Of a DNA stretch of 64,000 nt, positions 16,222 through 24,994 are shown piece by piece. The stretch comes from Acidobacteriota bacterium. GTDB taxonomy: Bacteria; Acidobacteriota; Vicinamibacteria; Fen-336. Where the stretch lies: positions 1-64,000 of the forward strand of contig WYBL01000140.1 of the NCBI GenBank assembly GCA_011526565.1, in the 5' to 3' direction. Positions within the stretch are counted from its first letter, which is position 1; the number at the start of each line of letters is the position of its first letter. The notes under the pieces are model-generated. The model saw nothing but the letters and a program-made list of their open reading frames with translations, did not search any database and was not told where the DNA came from. The translations under genes and the position numbers were made by a program.

Positions 16222-18300
16222 CTAGTCCTCGGGTTCGCCCGCGGGCGCGGCTTTCGAGAGCTGCTCGGCCAGGACCGCGGGCTCCTTGCGCTCCGTGCGC
16301 GAGCGGTCGGTGCCGAGCGCGGCGAACAGCGGGTCGGCGACCGGGTCGGGCAGCACGTTGTCGAGGTACTCGAGCGCCGTGCCGCGCAGGGCGCCACCGT
16401 CGCGTAGCGCCCACAGCGCGGCCCGCAGCGCACGCCGGTCGTGAACCAGCGACAGCAGGTGGAACACGTGCTCGAGCTTGTGCGGTTCCTTCAGGGCCCG
16501 GCCCGGGCGCAGGTGGAGCAGCTCGCGGGTGGCGAGGCCGTGCAGGTCGTCGGTGCGCAGCGGCAGCTCGAGGCCCTCGGGCACCAGGCGCAGCAGCGCG
16601 GCGCTGCACTCGTGGCGCACCGCGAGCGGCGCGCTGACCAGCGCCATCAGCAACCCGGGCACGACCCGCGGCACGTCCACGCCGCGCAGCGCCCGCGGCA
16701 GCCGGCGGCGCACCGCTTCCGGCGTCGTCGGGTCGAGCAGCGCGTCGAGCAGCGCCCCGGCGTGGGCGGGTGCGGCCCGCCGCAGCGCGCGCAGCGCCTC
16801 GAGATAGAGCTCGTTGCGCTCCAGCAGCGGGATCACGAGCGGGACCAGCGCCGCGGGCAGCGGCGGCTCCCCGCGCCCCAGCACCGCACGTGCGGCGGCC
16901 GCGTTGCCCGAGCGCAGCGCCGCGACATCGGCCAGCAGTCGTTCGTCGGGGTGGAGCGGGACGGGGTTCGGGGCGCTGGACCGCGACAGCGCCCCCAGCT
17001 CGCGCAGCAGCTCCTCGCGGTGCAGCGTCGTCGTGGCCCGCGCCAGCGTGTAGCGGGTCGTCGAGTCGCGGGCGTCTTCTTCGGAGAGCGCCACCAGCCC
17101 CTGCTCGAGGCTGGACGCCAGCTCCTCGACGTAGCCGGCGTGGAGGCGGCGGCACAGCACCAGCGCGAAGCCGGCGCCGAGCGCGGCGAGCGCGAACAGC
17201 GCGCGCTGGTCGAGCGGCGCGGGCAGCAGCAGCACGAGCAGGGCGAGGCCGCCGCCGACGGCCGTGCCCAGCTTGTCGCAGCCGACGTCGACCAGCGCCT
17301 TGGTCGGCCGCTTGCGGCTCTCGGGCAGCGGCGTGAACAGCAGCTCGTAGGCCGAGCGGAACAGCGAGTTGGAGAGCAGCGCCTCGCCGCCGCGGGCGAC
17401 GGCTGCCGCCGCGAGGCCGGGGAGCGCGGTGCCGAGCCCGGCCGCAGCGGCGACCACGGCGTGGCGCCAGGCCAGGGTGCCGGCCAGGCCGAAGGCGTCG
17501 AGCGAGGCGTGGGCGAGCCAGCGCTGCGCCACCAGCGCGAGCAGCGCGGATGCGCCGTGGAAGGCGGAGAAGAAGGTGACGAGGTCCGCGCCCGCGTAGC
17601 GCTCGCGGGCGGCCGTGGAGAGCGGCACGTCGAGCAGCGCCTGGATCGTGGCGCCGGTCGCCACGAACAGCGCGAGGTCGCGCAGGTAGCGCGAGCGCTT
17701 CAGCAGCCGCACGCCCGCGACCGCCTCGGCGGCGGCGTCCGCGACAGATGGCACCGCGCCCCCGCGCAACGAAGCGGCCGCCCACAGGCTCGCCGCCTGC
17801 AGCGCGGCCACGCCCAGCAGCAGGTCGGCCGGCGGGAACAAACGCGACACGAGCAGCGCCAGCGCGCCGCCGGCCACCCCGCCCAGCGACGCGCCGAGCC
17901 CGATGCGCGCCATCGCGGCGCGTGCGGCCCACGGGTCGAACGACTCGCTCACCAGCGAGAAGAAGACCGACACGACGGTCGCGCCGAACAGCGCGGCATG
18001 CGCGTAGACGGCGATCGCGCCGGCGGCCGGAGCCTGCTGCACCAGCAGCCACTCGGCGAACAGCAGCGGCACCGAGACGGCGACCAGCGTGCGCAGCGCC
18101 TGGGCCGGCCCGCGGCGGGCGACGAGGGTCGAGATCGCGAACACGGCGCCGAGCGACAGCGCCGCGCTGCCGACCAGCGCCCACGGCAGCGAGTGCGCCT
18201 CGAAGGCCTGCAGGAACAGGCCGTCGCGCACGGCCTTGCCCGCCACCTGCTGGGCGACCAGCAGCGCCGCCGCCCATGCCGCCGCCCGCTCGCTCGTCAC
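16222..18300 (-). CDS. Nucleotide-transporter-like (NTT/MFS) membrane protein with C-terminal HEAT repeats
   Basis: 692 residues. The first 420 or so contain about ten to twelve hydrophobic segments in an MFS-like pattern, with AWAAALLVAQQVAGKAVRDG at the N-terminus. The region resembles bacterial ADP/ATP antiporter-like (Npt1/Npt2) proteins. The last 230 residues are a leucine/alanine-rich helical array (e.g. LLERNELYLEALRAL, ALLDALLDPTTPEAV) consistent with HEAT repeats on the cytoplasmic side. Transport of nucleotides is not demonstrated; a HEAT-regulated transporter or a signalling protein are alternatives. The GTG start is supported by a TATAGT hexamer ending 6 nt upstream, suggesting a leaderless transcript. 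It ends directly against the kinase stop on the other strand. Confidence 0.62.
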   Translation of the reverse strand: MTSERAAAWAAALLVAQQVAGKAVRDGLFLQAFEAHSLPWALVGSAALSLGAVFAISTLVARRGPAQALRTLVAVSVPLLFAEWLLVQQAPAAGAIAVYAHAALFGATVVSVFFSLVSESFDPWAARAAMARIGLGASLGGVAGGALALLVSRLFPPADLLLGVAALQAASLWAAASLRGGAVPSVADAAAEAVAGVRLLKRSRYLRDLALFVATGATIQALLDVPLSTAARERYAGADLVTFFSAFHGASALLALVAQRWLAHASLDAFGLAGTLAWRHAVVAAAAGLGTALPGLAAAAVARGGEALLSNSLFRSAYELLFTPLPESRKRPTKALVDVGCDKLGTAVGGGLALLVLLLPAPLDQRALFALAALGAGFALVLCRRLHAGYVEELASSLEQGLVALSEEDARDSTTRYTLARATTTLHREELLRELGALSRSSAPNPVPLHPDERLLADVAALRSGNAAAARAVLGRGEPPLPAALVPLVIPLLERNELYLEALRALRRAAPAHAGALLDALLDPTTPEAVRRRLPRALRGVDVPRVVPGLLMALVSAPLAVRHECSAALLRLVPEGLELPLRTDDLHGLATRELLHLRPGRALKEPHKLEHVFHLLSLVHDRRALRAALWALRDGGALRGTALEYLDNVLPDPVADPLFAALGTDRSRTERKEPAVLAEQLSKAAPAGEPED

Positions 18301-18306
18301 GCGCCG

Positions 18307-18312
18307 ACTATA
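18307..18312 (-). promoter_or_regulatory. -10 element of a putative leaderless promoter
   Basis: TATAGT on the minus strand, followed by 6 nt and then the GTG of the HEAT-repeat transporter. Transcription would begin at or next to the start codon. No Shine-Dalgarno sequence is present. Confidence 0.5.
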
Positions 18313-18342
18313 GGCCGGAGAGCGCCGGGCGGCCGCCCGGGT

Positions 18343-18348
18343 TAAAAT
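18343..18348 (+). promoter_or_regulatory. -10-like element upstream of the MscS gene
   Basis: TAAAAT, one of the few AT-rich hexamers in this GC-rich stretch. It lies about 20 nt before the strong ribosome binding site of the MscS channel. No clear -35 is seen. Confidence 0.45.
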
Positions 18349-18364
18349 GATAGGAGTACAAACG

Positions 18365-18372
18365 AAAGGAGG
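18365..18372 (+). promoter_or_regulatory. Strong ribosome binding site that decides a non-canonical start
   Basis: AAAGGAGG, followed by 5 nt and then an in-frame ATC at 18378. The nearest canonical in-frame start is GTG 18432, 59 nt away, and using it would remove most of the evident signal sequence. Confidence 0.6.
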
Positions 18373-18377
18373 CCCGG

Positions 18378-19952
18378 ATCCCCCGCCACGCACTCGCCGT
18401 CTGCACCTGCTTCCTGATCCTGCCGCTGGCCGTGTCGCTGCCGGCTGGCGGCCAGGAGCCCGCCACCACGCCGCCGGCCGCGTCCGCCGAGTCCGCGGCG
18501 CCGCCCGCCGCCGACTCGCCGCGTGCGGCAGTGGCGCGGTTCCTGGACCTGTGTCGCGCGGGTCGCTGGGCCGAGGCCGGCCGCTACCTGCCGGCAGGCC
18601 CCGACACGAACCACGACGCGCGGCGGCTGAAGGCGGTGCTCGACCGCCACCTGTGGATCGACCTCGAGGCACTCTCGCCGCTGTCCGAAGGCCACGCCGA
18701 AGACGGCCTGCCGACGGGAACCGACGAACTGGGCGAGGTGCCGGGCCCCGCCGGCCCCGAGCCGGTCCGCGTCGTGCGGATCGAGCGCGAGCCCTACTGG
18801 ACCTTCTCCCCGGCAACCCTGCGCCGGCTGCCGGCCTGGTACGAGGGGCTCGAGGGCCGCTGGGCCCTCGAGAACCTGCCGGAGCCGCTGCTGCGGCCCG
18901 GGCCGCGCGACCTGCTCTGGTGGCAGTGGACCGCGCTCGGGCTGCTCGCCGCGCTGGCCTGGGGGGCCGGGCGCCTCTTCGGCCGCCTGACCCGCACGCT
19001 GCTCGGCCGGGCGTTCGCCCGCACCTCGACCACGTGGGACGACGTGCTGCTCGACCGGCTGGCGGCTCCGCTGACGCTGGGCTGGGCGCTGCTGTTGGGC
19101 GGCCTCGTCTCGCCGACGCTGGCCCTCTATGCCCCGGCCCAGGCCTTCCTGGTGTCGACGCTCGGGGCGATCGGCGTGCTGGTCCTGTTCTGGGCGCTGT
19201 GGCGCGCCGTCGACGTCGTCGGCGACGCGCTCTCGACGTCGTCCTGGGCCACGGAGAATCCCTCCGCCCGCTCGCTGCTTTCGCTCGGCGTGCGGACCGG
19301 CAAGGTGGCCGTCGCGGCGGCCGGCCTGGTGGCGGCGCTCAGCCAGCTCGGCTATCCCGCGGCCAGCCTGGTCGCCGGTCTCGGCCTCGGCGGCCTCGCC
19401 TTCGCCCTGGCCGCGCAGAAGACGGTCGAGCACTTCTTCGGATCGGTCGCGCTGGTCGCGGACCAGCCGTTCCGGGTCGGCGACTTCGTCAAGGTCGAGG
19501 ACTTCGTCGGCACCGTCGAGGCGATCGGCCTGCGCTCGACCCGCTTCCGCACCCTCGACCGCACGCTGATCAGCATCCCCAACGGCCGCCTCGCCGACCA
19601 GCGCCTCGAGTCGTTCGCCGCCCGCGACCGGCTGCGGCTCGCCTGCACCGTCGGCCTCGAGTACGGCACGACGGCCGCGCAGATGCGGCAGGTGCTGGAG
19701 GGGCTCGAGCGCGCGCTGCGCGAGCACCCGAAGATCTGGCCCGACGCCGTCGTGGTCCGCTTCAAGGAGTTCGCGGCGTCGTCACTCGACATCGAGATCA
19801 TGTGCTGGTTCGAGACCAGCGACTGGTCGGAGTTCCAGCTCATCCGCCAGGAGGTGCTGCTGCAGTTCATGCAGGTCGTGGAGGGCGCCGGTTGCAGCTT
19901 CGCCTTCCCGACCCGCACGGTGCACCTCGTGGGGTCTGCTCCCGCTTCCTGA
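18378..19952 (+). CDS. MscS-family mechanosensitive channel
   Basis: Small-conductance mechanosensitive channel releasing osmolytes on hypo-osmotic shock. From ATC 18378 the frame encodes a signal-like sequence (HALAVCTCFLILPLAV), an Ala/Pro-rich then globular periplasmic domain, and several membrane helices starting near residue 165. The MscS core follows: the Gly/Ala-rich pore helix (ASLVAGLGLGGLAFALAAQ) then the beta domain entry GDFVKVEDFVGTVEAIG and ISIPNGRLADQRLES. From GTG 18432, the first canonical start, the protein is 506 residues and lacks the signal sequence. In-frame stop TAG at 18351 bounds the frame. I prefer 18378 because of the AAAGGAGG site 5 nt upstream, but an ATC start would be unusual and a base error is possible. 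Confidence 0.85.
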   Translation: MPRHALAVCTCFLILPLAVSLPAGGQEPATTPPAASAESAAPPAADSPRAAVARFLDLCRAGRWAEAGRYLPAGPDTNHDARRLKAVLDRHLWIDLEALSPLSEGHAEDGLPTGTDELGEVPGPAGPEPVRVVRIEREPYWTFSPATLRRLPAWYEGLEGRWALENLPEPLLRPGPRDLLWWQWTALGLLAALAWGAGRLFGRLTRTLLGRAFARTSTTWDDVLLDRLAAPLTLGWALLLGGLVSPTLALYAPAQAFLVSTLGAIGVLVLFWALWRAVDVVGDALSTSSWATENPSARSLLSLGVRTGKVAVAAAGLVAALSQLGYPAASLVAGLGLGGLAFALAAQKTVEHFFGSVALVADQPFRVGDFVKVEDFVGTVEAIGLRSTRFRTLDRTLISIPNGRLADQRLESFAARDRLRLACTVGLEYGTTAAQMRQVLEGLERALREHPKIWPDAVVVRFKEFAASSLDIEIMCWFETSDWSEFQLIRQEVLLQFMQVVEGAGCSFAFPTRTVHLVGSAPAS

Positions 19953-20022
19953 GCGACCCCGCGGCGGCGCGCGGCGCCGCTCTCGTTCCCCGAAGAACAG
20001 GACCCCGGAAAGGAGGACGCAA

Positions 20023-21339
20023 GTGGCCACGATCGCCATCCGCGCCGAGGACAAGAACCGCTGGGAGCGGCGCGCGCCGCTGACCCCGGACCACGTCGCC
20101 GAGCTGGTGCGCGAACACGACATCGAGGTCGACGTCGAGGCCTCGCCCCTGCGCGTCTACGCCGACGCGGAGTACGCGGAGGCCGGGGCCAGCGTTGGTC
20201 CCGACCCCGGCCCGGGCCGGGTCGTGCTCGGCGTCAAGGAGATCCCGGTCGAGAAGGTGCAGCCGGGTCGCACCTACGTGTGTTTTTCGCACGTGATCAA
20301 GGGTCAGCCCGCCGGCATGCCGCTGCTGCGGCGCTTCCTGGAGCAGGGCTGCACGCTCGTCGATTACGAGCCCATCGTCGACGCGCGCGGCCGCCGCATC
20401 ATCTTCTTCGGCCGCCACGCGGGGTACGCCGGGATGCTCGACACGCTGTGGGCGCTCGGCCAGCGGCTGGCTGTCGAGGGCTTCCGCACGCCGTTCGAGG
20501 AGCTGCGCCTCGCGCACCACTACTCCTCGCTGCACGAGGCGCTCGATCACGTCGCCCGCGTCGGCGAGCGGATCCGCAAGCGCGGGCTGCCGACCGGCCT
20601 GCGCCCCGTCGCGTTCGCCTTCACCGGCTCGGGCAACGTCTCGCAGGGCGCCCAGGAGGTGTTCGAGCGACTGCCGTTCGAGAACCTGGAACCCGAGGCG
20701 CTGGCCGCGCTGCCCGAGGACCGCGACCGCCCGCGCCACGTGCTGTTCCGCACGGTTCTCGGGCGCGCCCAGCGCTTCCGGCGCCGCCAGGGCGGCGGCT
20801 TCGACGCGGCGGAGCTGCAGGCCCACCCCGAGCGCTACGAGAGCGCCCTCGACGCCCTGCTCCCGCACCTCACCGTGCTGGTCAACGGCGTCTACTGGGA
20901 CCCGGACCAGCCGCGACTGGTGACTCGCGAGGCGCTGCGCGCGCTGTGGTCGCGGGGCGACGGCCAGCCCAAGCTGCGGGTGATCGGCGACATCACCTGC
21001 GACGTCGACGGCTCGATCGAGGCCAACGTGCGGGCCACCGACCCGGGCGACCCGGTCTACGTCTACGACCCCGTGGCGGGCGTCGACCGCCCCGGCGTCG
21101 AAGGCGCGGGCCCGGTGGTGATGGCGGTCGACAACCTGCCGTGCGAGCTGCCGCGGGAGGCCTCGGAGCACTTCGGCGACTCGCTGCTGCGTTTCGTGCC
21201 CAAGTTGGCGCGCTGCGACTGGAGCCGGCCGCTGGCGGAGCTCGACCTGCCGGTGGAGCTGCGGCGCGCCGTGGTCGCCCACCGCGGCGAACTGGCGCCG
21301 GAGTATCGTTACCTGGAGTCGGCCCTGCGCGGAGTCTGA
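20023..21339 (+). CDS. Lysine-2-oxoglutarate reductase (LKR half of the saccharopine pathway)
   Basis: 438-residue protein matching the N-terminal half of eukaryotic aminoadipic semialdehyde synthase. It should condense lysine and 2-oxoglutarate to saccharopine using NADPH. The N-terminal AlaDH/PNT-like domain begins with IRAEDKNRWERRAPLTPDH. The NADP-binding loop is in AFAFTGSGNVSQGAQEVF (about residues 203-220), very close to the eukaryotic LKR motif. AGGAGG lies 7 nt before the GTG start. The next gene, 2 nt downstream, encodes the matching saccharopine dehydrogenase, which supports the assignment strongly. Confidence 0.82.
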   Translation: MATIAIRAEDKNRWERRAPLTPDHVAELVREHDIEVDVEASPLRVYADAEYAEAGASVGPDPGPGRVVLGVKEIPVEKVQPGRTYVCFSHVIKGQPAGMPLLRRFLEQGCTLVDYEPIVDARGRRIIFFGRHAGYAGMLDTLWALGQRLAVEGFRTPFEELRLAHHYSSLHEALDHVARVGERIRKRGLPTGLRPVAFAFTGSGNVSQGAQEVFERLPFENLEPEALAALPEDRDRPRHVLFRTVLGRAQRFRRRQGGGFDAAELQAHPERYESALDALLPHLTVLVNGVYWDPDQPRLVTREALRALWSRGDGQPKLRVIGDITCDVDGSIEANVRATDPGDPVYVYDPVAGVDRPGVEGAGPVVMAVDNLPCELPREASEHFGDSLLRFVPKLARCDWSRPLAELDLPVELRRAVVAHRGELAPEYRYLESALRGV

Positions 21340-21341
21340 AC

Positions 21342-22685
21342 ATGCCCCGGAACGTGCTGGTGCTCGGCGCCGGCATGATGTCGCCCCCGCTGCTGCGCTA
21401 CCTGCTGCCGCGCACCGACGTGCGCCTGATCGTCGGCGCGCTCGACACCCGCAAGGTCGAGCCGCTGCTGGCCGACCACGGCCGCGGTCGAGCCCTGGTC
21501 GTCGACGTCGAGGACGAGGCGGCGCTGCGGCCGCTCGTCGCCGAGGCCGATCTCGTGGTCAGCCTGCTGCCGGCGAGCTACAACCCGCGGGTCGCGCGGC
21601 TCGCCGTCGAGCGCGGCATCTCGATGCTCAACACGTCCTACGTCGCCCCCGAGTTGCGGGAGCAGGACGCCGCGGCCCGCGCGAAAGGCGTGTTGCTGCT
21701 CAGCGAGATGGGCCTCGATCCCGGCCTCGACCACATGTCCGCGATTCGCCTGGTGCGCCAGATCCGCGCCCAGGGCGGCCGCGTGCGCCGCTTCCTGAGC
21801 TGCTGCGGCGGCTTTCCCGCGCCCGACGCCAACGACAACCCGTGGGGCTACAAGTTCTCGTGGTTCCCGCGCCAGGTGCTGCTCTCGGGGCGCAACCCCG
21901 CGCGCTACCTGCGCGCGGGGCAGGTGCGCGAGGTGCCCGGCCCGGAGCTGTTCGCCCACTGCTGGCCGCACGCGATCGAGGGCCTCGGCGTGTTGGAGCT
22001 CTACCCCAACCGCGACAGCCTCGCCTACCGCGAGGGCTACGAGCTCCACGAGGTGGAAGGGCTGCTGCGCGCGACGCTGCGCTACCCGGGCTGGTGCGCG
22101 ACGCTCGAGGCGGCCGCCGACCTCGGCCTGCTCGACGTCGAGGAGCGCGACTGGCCCGCGGCCGCCACCTGGGCCGATCTCACGCTCCGGCTCGTGGCGG
22201 CCGGCGCGGGCGGGGGAGTGGAGCGGCTGGCCCGCCACCTGCGCCTGTCTCCCGACTCGGAGGTGATCGCGCGCCTGGAGTGGGCGGGCCTGCTCTCCGA
22301 CCGGCCGTTGCCCGCCACCCGCGGCGCCGCGCTCGACCTGTTCGTCGGCCGGCTGGCGAAGCTGATGAGCTACCGGCCCGGGGAGCGCGACATGGTCGTG
22401 CTCGAACACGTGGCCGAGGCGGTGTTCCCCGACGGCCGCACCGAGTCGATCACTTCGACGCTGGTCGCGACCGGCGAGCCGTGGGGCGACTCCGCGATGT
22501 CGCGCTGCGTGGCGCTGCCGCTGGCCGTCGCCACCCGCCTGGTCCTGGAAGGGGCGATCGACGCCGTCGGCGTCGAGGTGCCGCTGCGGCCTGACATCTA
22601 CCGCCCCGTGCTCGCCGAACTCGGCGAGTTCGGCCTCGGTTTCCGCGAGCGGCGCGCGGTGCGCTTCGCCGGCCCGCTCGACTAG
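21342..22685 (+). CDS. Saccharopine dehydrogenase (glutamate-forming)
   Basis: 447 residues. Oxidises saccharopine to glutamate and 2-aminoadipate semialdehyde. It has an N-terminal Rossmann motif (VLVLGAGMMSPPLLRYL), the SDH-specific SEMGLDPGLDHMSA segment (about 125-138) and a typical FSWFPRQVLLSGRNPA substrate-domain stretch. It starts 2 nt after the LKR stop with GGAG 7 nt upstream, so LKR and SDH are an operonic, split version of bifunctional AASS. The route would feed lysine into aminoadipate catabolism. The next gene starts 5 nt downstream. Confidence 0.86.
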   Translation: MPRNVLVLGAGMMSPPLLRYLLPRTDVRLIVGALDTRKVEPLLADHGRGRALVVDVEDEAALRPLVAEADLVVSLLPASYNPRVARLAVERGISMLNTSYVAPELREQDAAARAKGVLLLSEMGLDPGLDHMSAIRLVRQIRAQGGRVRRFLSCCGGFPAPDANDNPWGYKFSWFPRQVLLSGRNPARYLRAGQVREVPGPELFAHCWPHAIEGLGVLELYPNRDSLAYREGYELHEVEGLLRATLRYPGWCATLEAAADLGLLDVEERDWPAAATWADLTLRLVAAGAGGGVERLARHLRLSPDSEVIARLEWAGLLSDRPLPATRGAALDLFVGRLAKLMSYRPGERDMVVLEHVAEAVFPDGRTESITSTLVATGEPWGDSAMSRCVALPLAVATRLVLEGAIDAVGVEVPLRPDIYRPVLAELGEFGLGFRERRAVRFAGPLD

Positions 22686-22690
22686 AGCCG

Positions 22691-24940
22691 ATGGCCGATC
22701 CCGCGACCACAGCCACGACCGCCGCGCCCGAGCACGGCCACGGCTTCGGCACGATGCCGGTGTTCCTGGCCAGCATCAGCACCATCCTCGGCGCGGTGCT
22801 GTTCCTGCGCTTCGGCTACGCCGTGGGCCACGTCGGGGTGCTCGGCACCCTGCTGATCATCGCGCTGGGCCACATGGTCACGCTGCCGACCGCGCTGGCG
22901 ATCGCGGAGATCGCGACCAACCGCCGGGTCGAAGGCGGCGGCGAGTACTTCATCATCTCGCGCAGCTTCGGCACCACCATCGGCGCTGCGATCGGCATCT
23001 CGCTGTACCTCTCTCAGGCGATCTCGGTGGCGTTCTACACGATCGCGATGGCCGAGGCGTTCCGCCCGCTGGCCCCGGAGTTCCAGGCGCTGACCGGGCT
23101 CGCCTTCGACCCGCGCTACTTCTCGCTCCCCGCGACGATCGCGCTGGCGGTGCTGGTCGCCGTGCGCGGCGCGGACCTCGGCGTCAAGGCGCTGGCCTTC
23201 GTGGTCGCCGTGCTCGGCGCCTCGCTGGCCGCGTTCTTCCTGGGCGGGCCGGTGCCCGGCGCGACTCCCGAGCTGGCGCTGACGGCGACGATCGCCGACC
23301 CCGACCCCTTCATGCTGGTGTTCGCGATCGTGTTCCCGGCGTTCACCGGGATGACGGCCGGCGTCGGCCTGTCGGGCGACCTCGCCAATCCCCGGCGCTC
23401 GCTGCCGCTGGGCATCCTGGGCGCGACCGTGGTCGGGATGCTGGTCTACGTGGCGGTCGTGTTCAAGCTCGCCGCGTCCGCGTCGCCGGAGGCGCTGGCG
23501 AGCAACTCGCTGGTGATGGGGGACATCGCGCTGTGGGGCCCGATCGTGCCGATCGGCCTGGTGTGCGCCACGATCTCCTCGGCGCTGGGCTCGATCCTGG
23601 TGGCGCCGCGCACGCTGCAGGCGCTGGCCGCCGACGGCGTGGTCCCGGTGCCTGGCGCCAACTCCTTCCTGGCCGCGGGCAGCGGCCCCCAGCACGAGCC
23701 GCGCAACGCCACCGTGGTCACCGCCGTGCTGGCGCTGGCGTTCGTCGCCGCGGGCAACGTCGACTTCGTCGCCCGCATCATCTCGATGTTCTTCATGGTG
23801 ACCTACGGGGCGCTGTGCGCGATCAGCCTGCTCGAGCACTTCGCCGCGCGCCCGAGCTACCGGCCCTCCTTCCGCTCCAAGTGGTGGCTGAGCCTGCTCG
23901 GCGCGGGCATGTGCCTGTTCCTGATGTTCCAGATGGACCCGCTGTACGCGCTGGCGGCGATCCTCAGCATGGTGGCGCTGTACCGGCTGATCGACCGCAC
24001 CCGCGACGGCGAGTCGGACCTGGCCGCGATCTTCCTCGGCGTGATGACCCAGGCCACGCGCTACCTCCAGGTCCGCCTGCAGCAGGGCCGGCGGCGCCCG
24101 CTGCGGGTGGAGTGGCGGCCGAGCGTGGTGATGGTCGACGGGCGCACCTTCTCGCGGAGCGCGCCGCTGCACTTCCTCGGCTGGCTGTGCCACCGCTTCG
24201 GCTTCGGGACCTATCTCCACTACATCCCCGGGCAACTCGACGCGGACGGCTTCAAGCAGAGCCGGCGCGAGCTCTCGCGGCTGATCGCCGTCACCCAGAA
24301 CGGGGCCGAGGGGGTCTACGTCGACACCATCGTGTCGCCGTCGCTGCACTCGGCGCTGGCCCAGAGCCTGCAGATCCCCGGCGTCTCCGGGATGGACAAC
24401 AACACCGCGCTGTTCGAGTTCTCGCGCCACGACGGTGCCGACGTGCTCGCCGAGATCCACACCGGGTGCGGCATGGCCGCCGCCGCGCAGATGAACAGCC
24501 TGGTGCTGCGCCACGGGGACCACTTCTTCGGGGCCCGCCGCGAGATCCACATCTGGCTGACGTGGCACGACTACAAGAACGCCAACCTGATGATCCTGCT
24601 GGCCTACATCCTGCTCGGACACCACGACTGGGAACAGGCCGAGGTCCGCATCTTCGCGGCCTTCCCGTACGACCGGGTGTCGGCCGAGCGCACCCGGCTG
24701 CGCGAGATGATCGCCACCGGCCGGCTGCCGATGACGGAGAAGAACCTGCGCATCATCGGTACGGGCGACCAGGTCGACTTCAACCGCCTGGTCGAGCAGC
24801 GCTCCGGCCACGCCGACCTGGTGATCTGCGGCTTCACCGGCGAGCGGCTGCGCGAGAAGGGCCCCGAGTTCTTCGAGCGCCACCCGGCCCTGCGCGACGT
24901 GCTCTGGGTCGAGGCCCAGCAGCAGGTGCTGATCGAGTAG
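22691..24940 (+). CDS. SLC12-like amino acid/cation-chloride cotransporter family permease
   Basis: 749-residue APC-superfamily transporter. The first 450 residues contain about 11 or 12 membrane helices starting with FLASISTILGAVLFLRFGYA, and VEGGGEYFIISRSFG matches the conserved second-helix region of bacterial and eukaryotic cation-chloride cotransporters. The last 290 residues are soluble and cytoplasmic, also as in SLC12 proteins; they include IHIWLTWHDYKNANLMILLA and a C-terminal LVICGFTGERLREKGPEFFE segment. Substrate cannot be read from sequence: K-Cl or Na-K-Cl cotransport or amino acid uptake are all possible. It sits 5 nt after the saccharopine dehydrogenase gene, so lysine-related uptake is a thought but only by context. 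Confidence 0.78.
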   Translation: MADPATTATTAAPEHGHGFGTMPVFLASISTILGAVLFLRFGYAVGHVGVLGTLLIIALGHMVTLPTALAIAEIATNRRVEGGGEYFIISRSFGTTIGAAIGISLYLSQAISVAFYTIAMAEAFRPLAPEFQALTGLAFDPRYFSLPATIALAVLVAVRGADLGVKALAFVVAVLGASLAAFFLGGPVPGATPELALTATIADPDPFMLVFAIVFPAFTGMTAGVGLSGDLANPRRSLPLGILGATVVGMLVYVAVVFKLAASASPEALASNSLVMGDIALWGPIVPIGLVCATISSALGSILVAPRTLQALAADGVVPVPGANSFLAAGSGPQHEPRNATVVTAVLALAFVAAGNVDFVARIISMFFMVTYGALCAISLLEHFAARPSYRPSFRSKWWLSLLGAGMCLFLMFQMDPLYALAAILSMVALYRLIDRTRDGESDLAAIFLGVMTQATRYLQVRLQQGRRRPLRVEWRPSVVMVDGRTFSRSAPLHFLGWLCHRFGFGTYLHYIPGQLDADGFKQSRRELSRLIAVTQNGAEGVYVDTIVSPSLHSALAQSLQIPGVSGMDNNTALFEFSRHDGADVLAEIHTGCGMAAAAQMNSLVLRHGDHFFGARREIHIWLTWHDYKNANLMILLAYILLGHHDWEQAEVRIFAAFPYDRVSAERTRLREMIATGRLPMTEKNLRIIGTGDQVDFNRLVEQRSGHADLVICGFTGERLREKGPEFFERHPALRDVLWVEAQQQVLIE

Positions 24941-24964
24941 GCGCCCGGCCCGCGCAGCGCGTTG

Positions 24965-24970
24965 TAGACT
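24965..24970 (+). promoter_or_regulatory. -10-like element for the metalloprotease gene
   Basis: TAGACT in the 54-base gap, about 12 nt before an AGGAGG ribosome binding site at 24983-24988. No -35 is obvious. Confidence 0.4.
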
Positions 24971-24994
24971 CGGCGCCTCTCCCAGGAGGCTTCG

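Noticed and set aside
18347..18377. ATG at 18347 as a start for the MscS gene
   Set aside because: It is in a different reading frame from the channel and yields a Pro/Arg-rich product with no domain.
19953..20022. GC-rich hairpin (GCGGCG ... CGCCGC) after the MscS gene as a terminator
   Set aside because: No T-tract follows, and such stems arise easily in this base composition.
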